Source of the DNA: UBA9715 sp964553375
Lineage (GTDB): Bacteria; Actinomycetota; Coriobacteriia; Coriobacteriales; Eggerthellaceae
Reading direction: 5' to 3'
Length of the DNA: 24,426 nucleotides
Assembly: GCA_964553375.1 (NCBI GenBank)
Contig: CAZKKN010000026.1
Location: forward strand, 1-24,426
Part shown: positions 23,651 through 24,426 of the stretch, in pieces
Layout: every line of letters begins with the position of its first letter
Numbering within the stretch: position 1 is the first letter of the stretch
Position numbers and translations under genes: made by a program
Notes under the pieces: model-generated
Databases searched by the model: none
Seen by the model: only the letters and a program-made list of their open reading frames with translations
Told to the model about the DNA's origin: nothing

Positions 23651-23802
23651 CGCTGGCGACGCCATATGAGCGGACGCTCTTCATGAATGACGGCCCATGA
23701 GCGCGCGCCCTTCGCTGGCGACGCCCATGAGCGGATGCTTTCCTTACTGATAACGACTTATGAGCAAGTGCCCTTCCTTGCAACTGAGTCGTGCGCATCT
23801 CA
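23651..23802. repeat. Degenerate tandem array of about 32 bp
   Basis: Five imperfect units can be lined up starting near 23651, 23684, 23713, 23745 and 23779. The common core is (GCTGGCGACGCC)CATGAGCGGATGC followed by a CTTC/CTTCCTT spacer. The last unit is partial. Confidence 0.55.
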
Positions 23803-23954
23803 GGCTTACCTTTTCGACCGAATCGATTAATGCATCATAAGTCTTAGCAAGAAAGGCATATCGTGAGATGTTTTGTCGCATATGGGAGCCGCTTTCCCTC
23901 AATGGAAAGATCACCTAGCTCGAAAAAAATGGCAAGGGGAACCTCATGGGCATA

Positions 23955-24096
23955 GTTTTTGCCAAAAATCTTGAGCAAAGTGACCTTTTACACGCTATTT
24001 GAGCTCAAAAATACCCTTTGGTAGCGCGTTTTCCCAGGTCGTAGAAAAGTTAAATGTGTCTAACTGACAACTTACTCAAGATTATTGGCAGAAAAC
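23955..24096. mobile_element. Inverted-repeat element, MITE-like
   Basis: The left arm (23955-23981, core GCCAAAAATCTTGAG) and the right arm (24070-24096, which reads GCCAATAATCTTGAG on the minus strand) are inverted copies agreeing at about 24 of 27 positions with small gaps. The 88 bases between are AT-rich and non-coding. No target-site duplication was certain. It may be a non-autonomous element or a structured RNA. Confidence 0.5.
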
Positions 24097-24151
24097 CAGA
24101 TCGATAGGTAATTTCGGGCGGAAAAGGCATTGCGATAAACGGGTATTTCAC

Positions 24152-24282
24152 AAACGTTGGTCGTGCGATTCCGCTTACGAGCGCTCCCGCGAGCGTTGGT
24201 TGTGCGACTCCGCTTACAAACGCTCCCGCAAGCGCTGGTCGCGCAGCTCCATTTACAAGCGTTGGTCGCGTAGCTCCACTTC
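24152..24282. repeat. 39-bp tandem array that copies a gene's 3' end
   Basis: Units begin at 24153 (39 bp), 24192 (39 bp), 24231 (27 bp) and 24258 (partial), with the core AGCGTTGGTCG(C/T)GC and CTCC(G/A)(C/T)TTACAA. On the minus strand each unit encodes a version of ELRDQRL or ESHNQRS and then a stop (TAA or TGA). The last unit overlaps the end of the MoeA-like gene. Confidence 0.7.
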
Positions 24283-24426
24283 TATCACGTCCCCAACTTG
24301 CGGTGCAGATGCACCCGGGCCTGCGGGCATCATGTAGTAGGCGTTGGCGTGTTGGGTGGCCGCCGAGCCGGGATGGCCTGGCACCGGCGTGGCGCTTAGG
24401 GTGCCATCGGGCTGCGCCGCCAGGGT
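24253..24426 (-). CDS. MoeA-like molybdopterin molybdotransferase, C-terminal end (partial)
   Basis: Fifty-seven codons and a TAA are visible. The peptide shows a small beta-rich domain with PVPGHPGSAATQHANAYYMM, then AGPGASAPQVGDVIEVELR. The 'GH.GS......AN.......G.....GD.VEVEL' pattern matches domain IV of MoeA, which inserts molybdate into molybdopterin. That fits a genome with a molybdoenzyme in the same window. The ending ELRDQRL lies within a tandem array, so the terminal residues may vary. The gene continues beyond the window edge. The symbol is left blank because many genomes carry several MoeA paralogues. Confidence 0.65.
   Translation of the reverse strand, partial: TLAAQPDGTLSATPVPGHPGSAATQHANAYYMMPAGPGASAPQVGDVIEVELRDQRL

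Larger units (their letters stand above)
23446..24252. other. Repeat-rich non-coding region
   Basis: The 807 bases between two minus-strand genes contain no supported gene. They hold a hairpin and direct repeats (23477-23558), a C8 tract near 23644-23651, a degenerate 32-bp array, an inverted-repeat element and the downstream copies of a 39-bp array, all listed separately. Confidence 0.6.

Noticed and set aside
24152..24282. CRISPR-like repeats
   Set aside because: Units adjoin without unique spacers, they contain a gene's stop codon, and no cas genes are present.

Overview
The window looks like a chromosomal segment of a high-GC, strictly anaerobic actinobacterium. The best fit is a gut coriobacterium of the Eggerthellaceae type. 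This is inferred from the gene content: a cytoplasmic molybdopterin enzyme with its own MFS transporter, LysR regulator and small Fe-S partner; a BcrA/BcrD-type ATP-driven Fe-S activase; a two-MFS neighbourhood; and a MoeA-like molybdenum cofactor gene. No rRNA, tRNA, CRISPR array, transposase or phage gene was recognised.

Layout. 1-74: tail of an unknown gene. 230-934: Cys-rich DUF5714-like protein. 1209-4136: large secreted/anchored surface protein with leucine-rich repeats and a von Willebrand A domain, closed by a clean terminator. 4464-4907: small two-helix membrane protein with a far-away paralogue at 21853-22347; its C-terminal tail is cut by an amber codon. 4974-5496: non-coding, with a degenerate 13-bp tandem array. 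5497-6765 (minus): OFA-type MFS transporter. 6766-7440: regulatory region with a run of dyads, a promoter and a G11 tract. 7441-8418: LysR regulator. 8737-13073: MFS transporter, molybdopterin oxidoreductase, Fe-S protein, then a strong terminator. 13399-19319: a tightly coupled four-gene operon (small Cys-rich protein, double-ASKHA activase, HgdB-like protein, trigger-factor-like chaperone). 19316-21338 (minus): VIT1/CCC1-type and ZIP-type metal transporters. 21853-22347: the paralogue. 22444-23445 (minus): D-2-hydroxyacid dehydrogenase. 23446-24252: repeat-rich non-coding DNA. 24253-24426 (minus): C-terminal end of a MoeA-like molybdotransferase.

How the parts may work together. The LysR-MFS-molybdoenzyme-Fe-S block reads as a substrate-inducible module that imports a small (probably aromatic) molecule and reduces or dehydroxylates it in the cytoplasm. 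It resembles the soluble, transporter-linked catechol dehydroxylases described from Gordonibacter, but the substrate cannot be read from sequence. The operon just downstream encodes an ATP-driven low-potential electron-transfer machine (archerase type) split into two polypeptides. It is joined to a possible small Fe-S/zinc protein and to a trigger-factor homologue in which the usual ribosome-docking motif is not visible. That combination is the most unusual system in the window.

A second theme is repeat growth. There are degenerate tandem arrays at 5186-5398, 23651-23802 and 24152-24282, a palindromic insertion in frame inside the activase gene (16186-16360), and an inverted-repeat element at 23955-24096. 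The array at 24152-24282 has copied the last codons and the stop codon of the MoeA-like gene several times.
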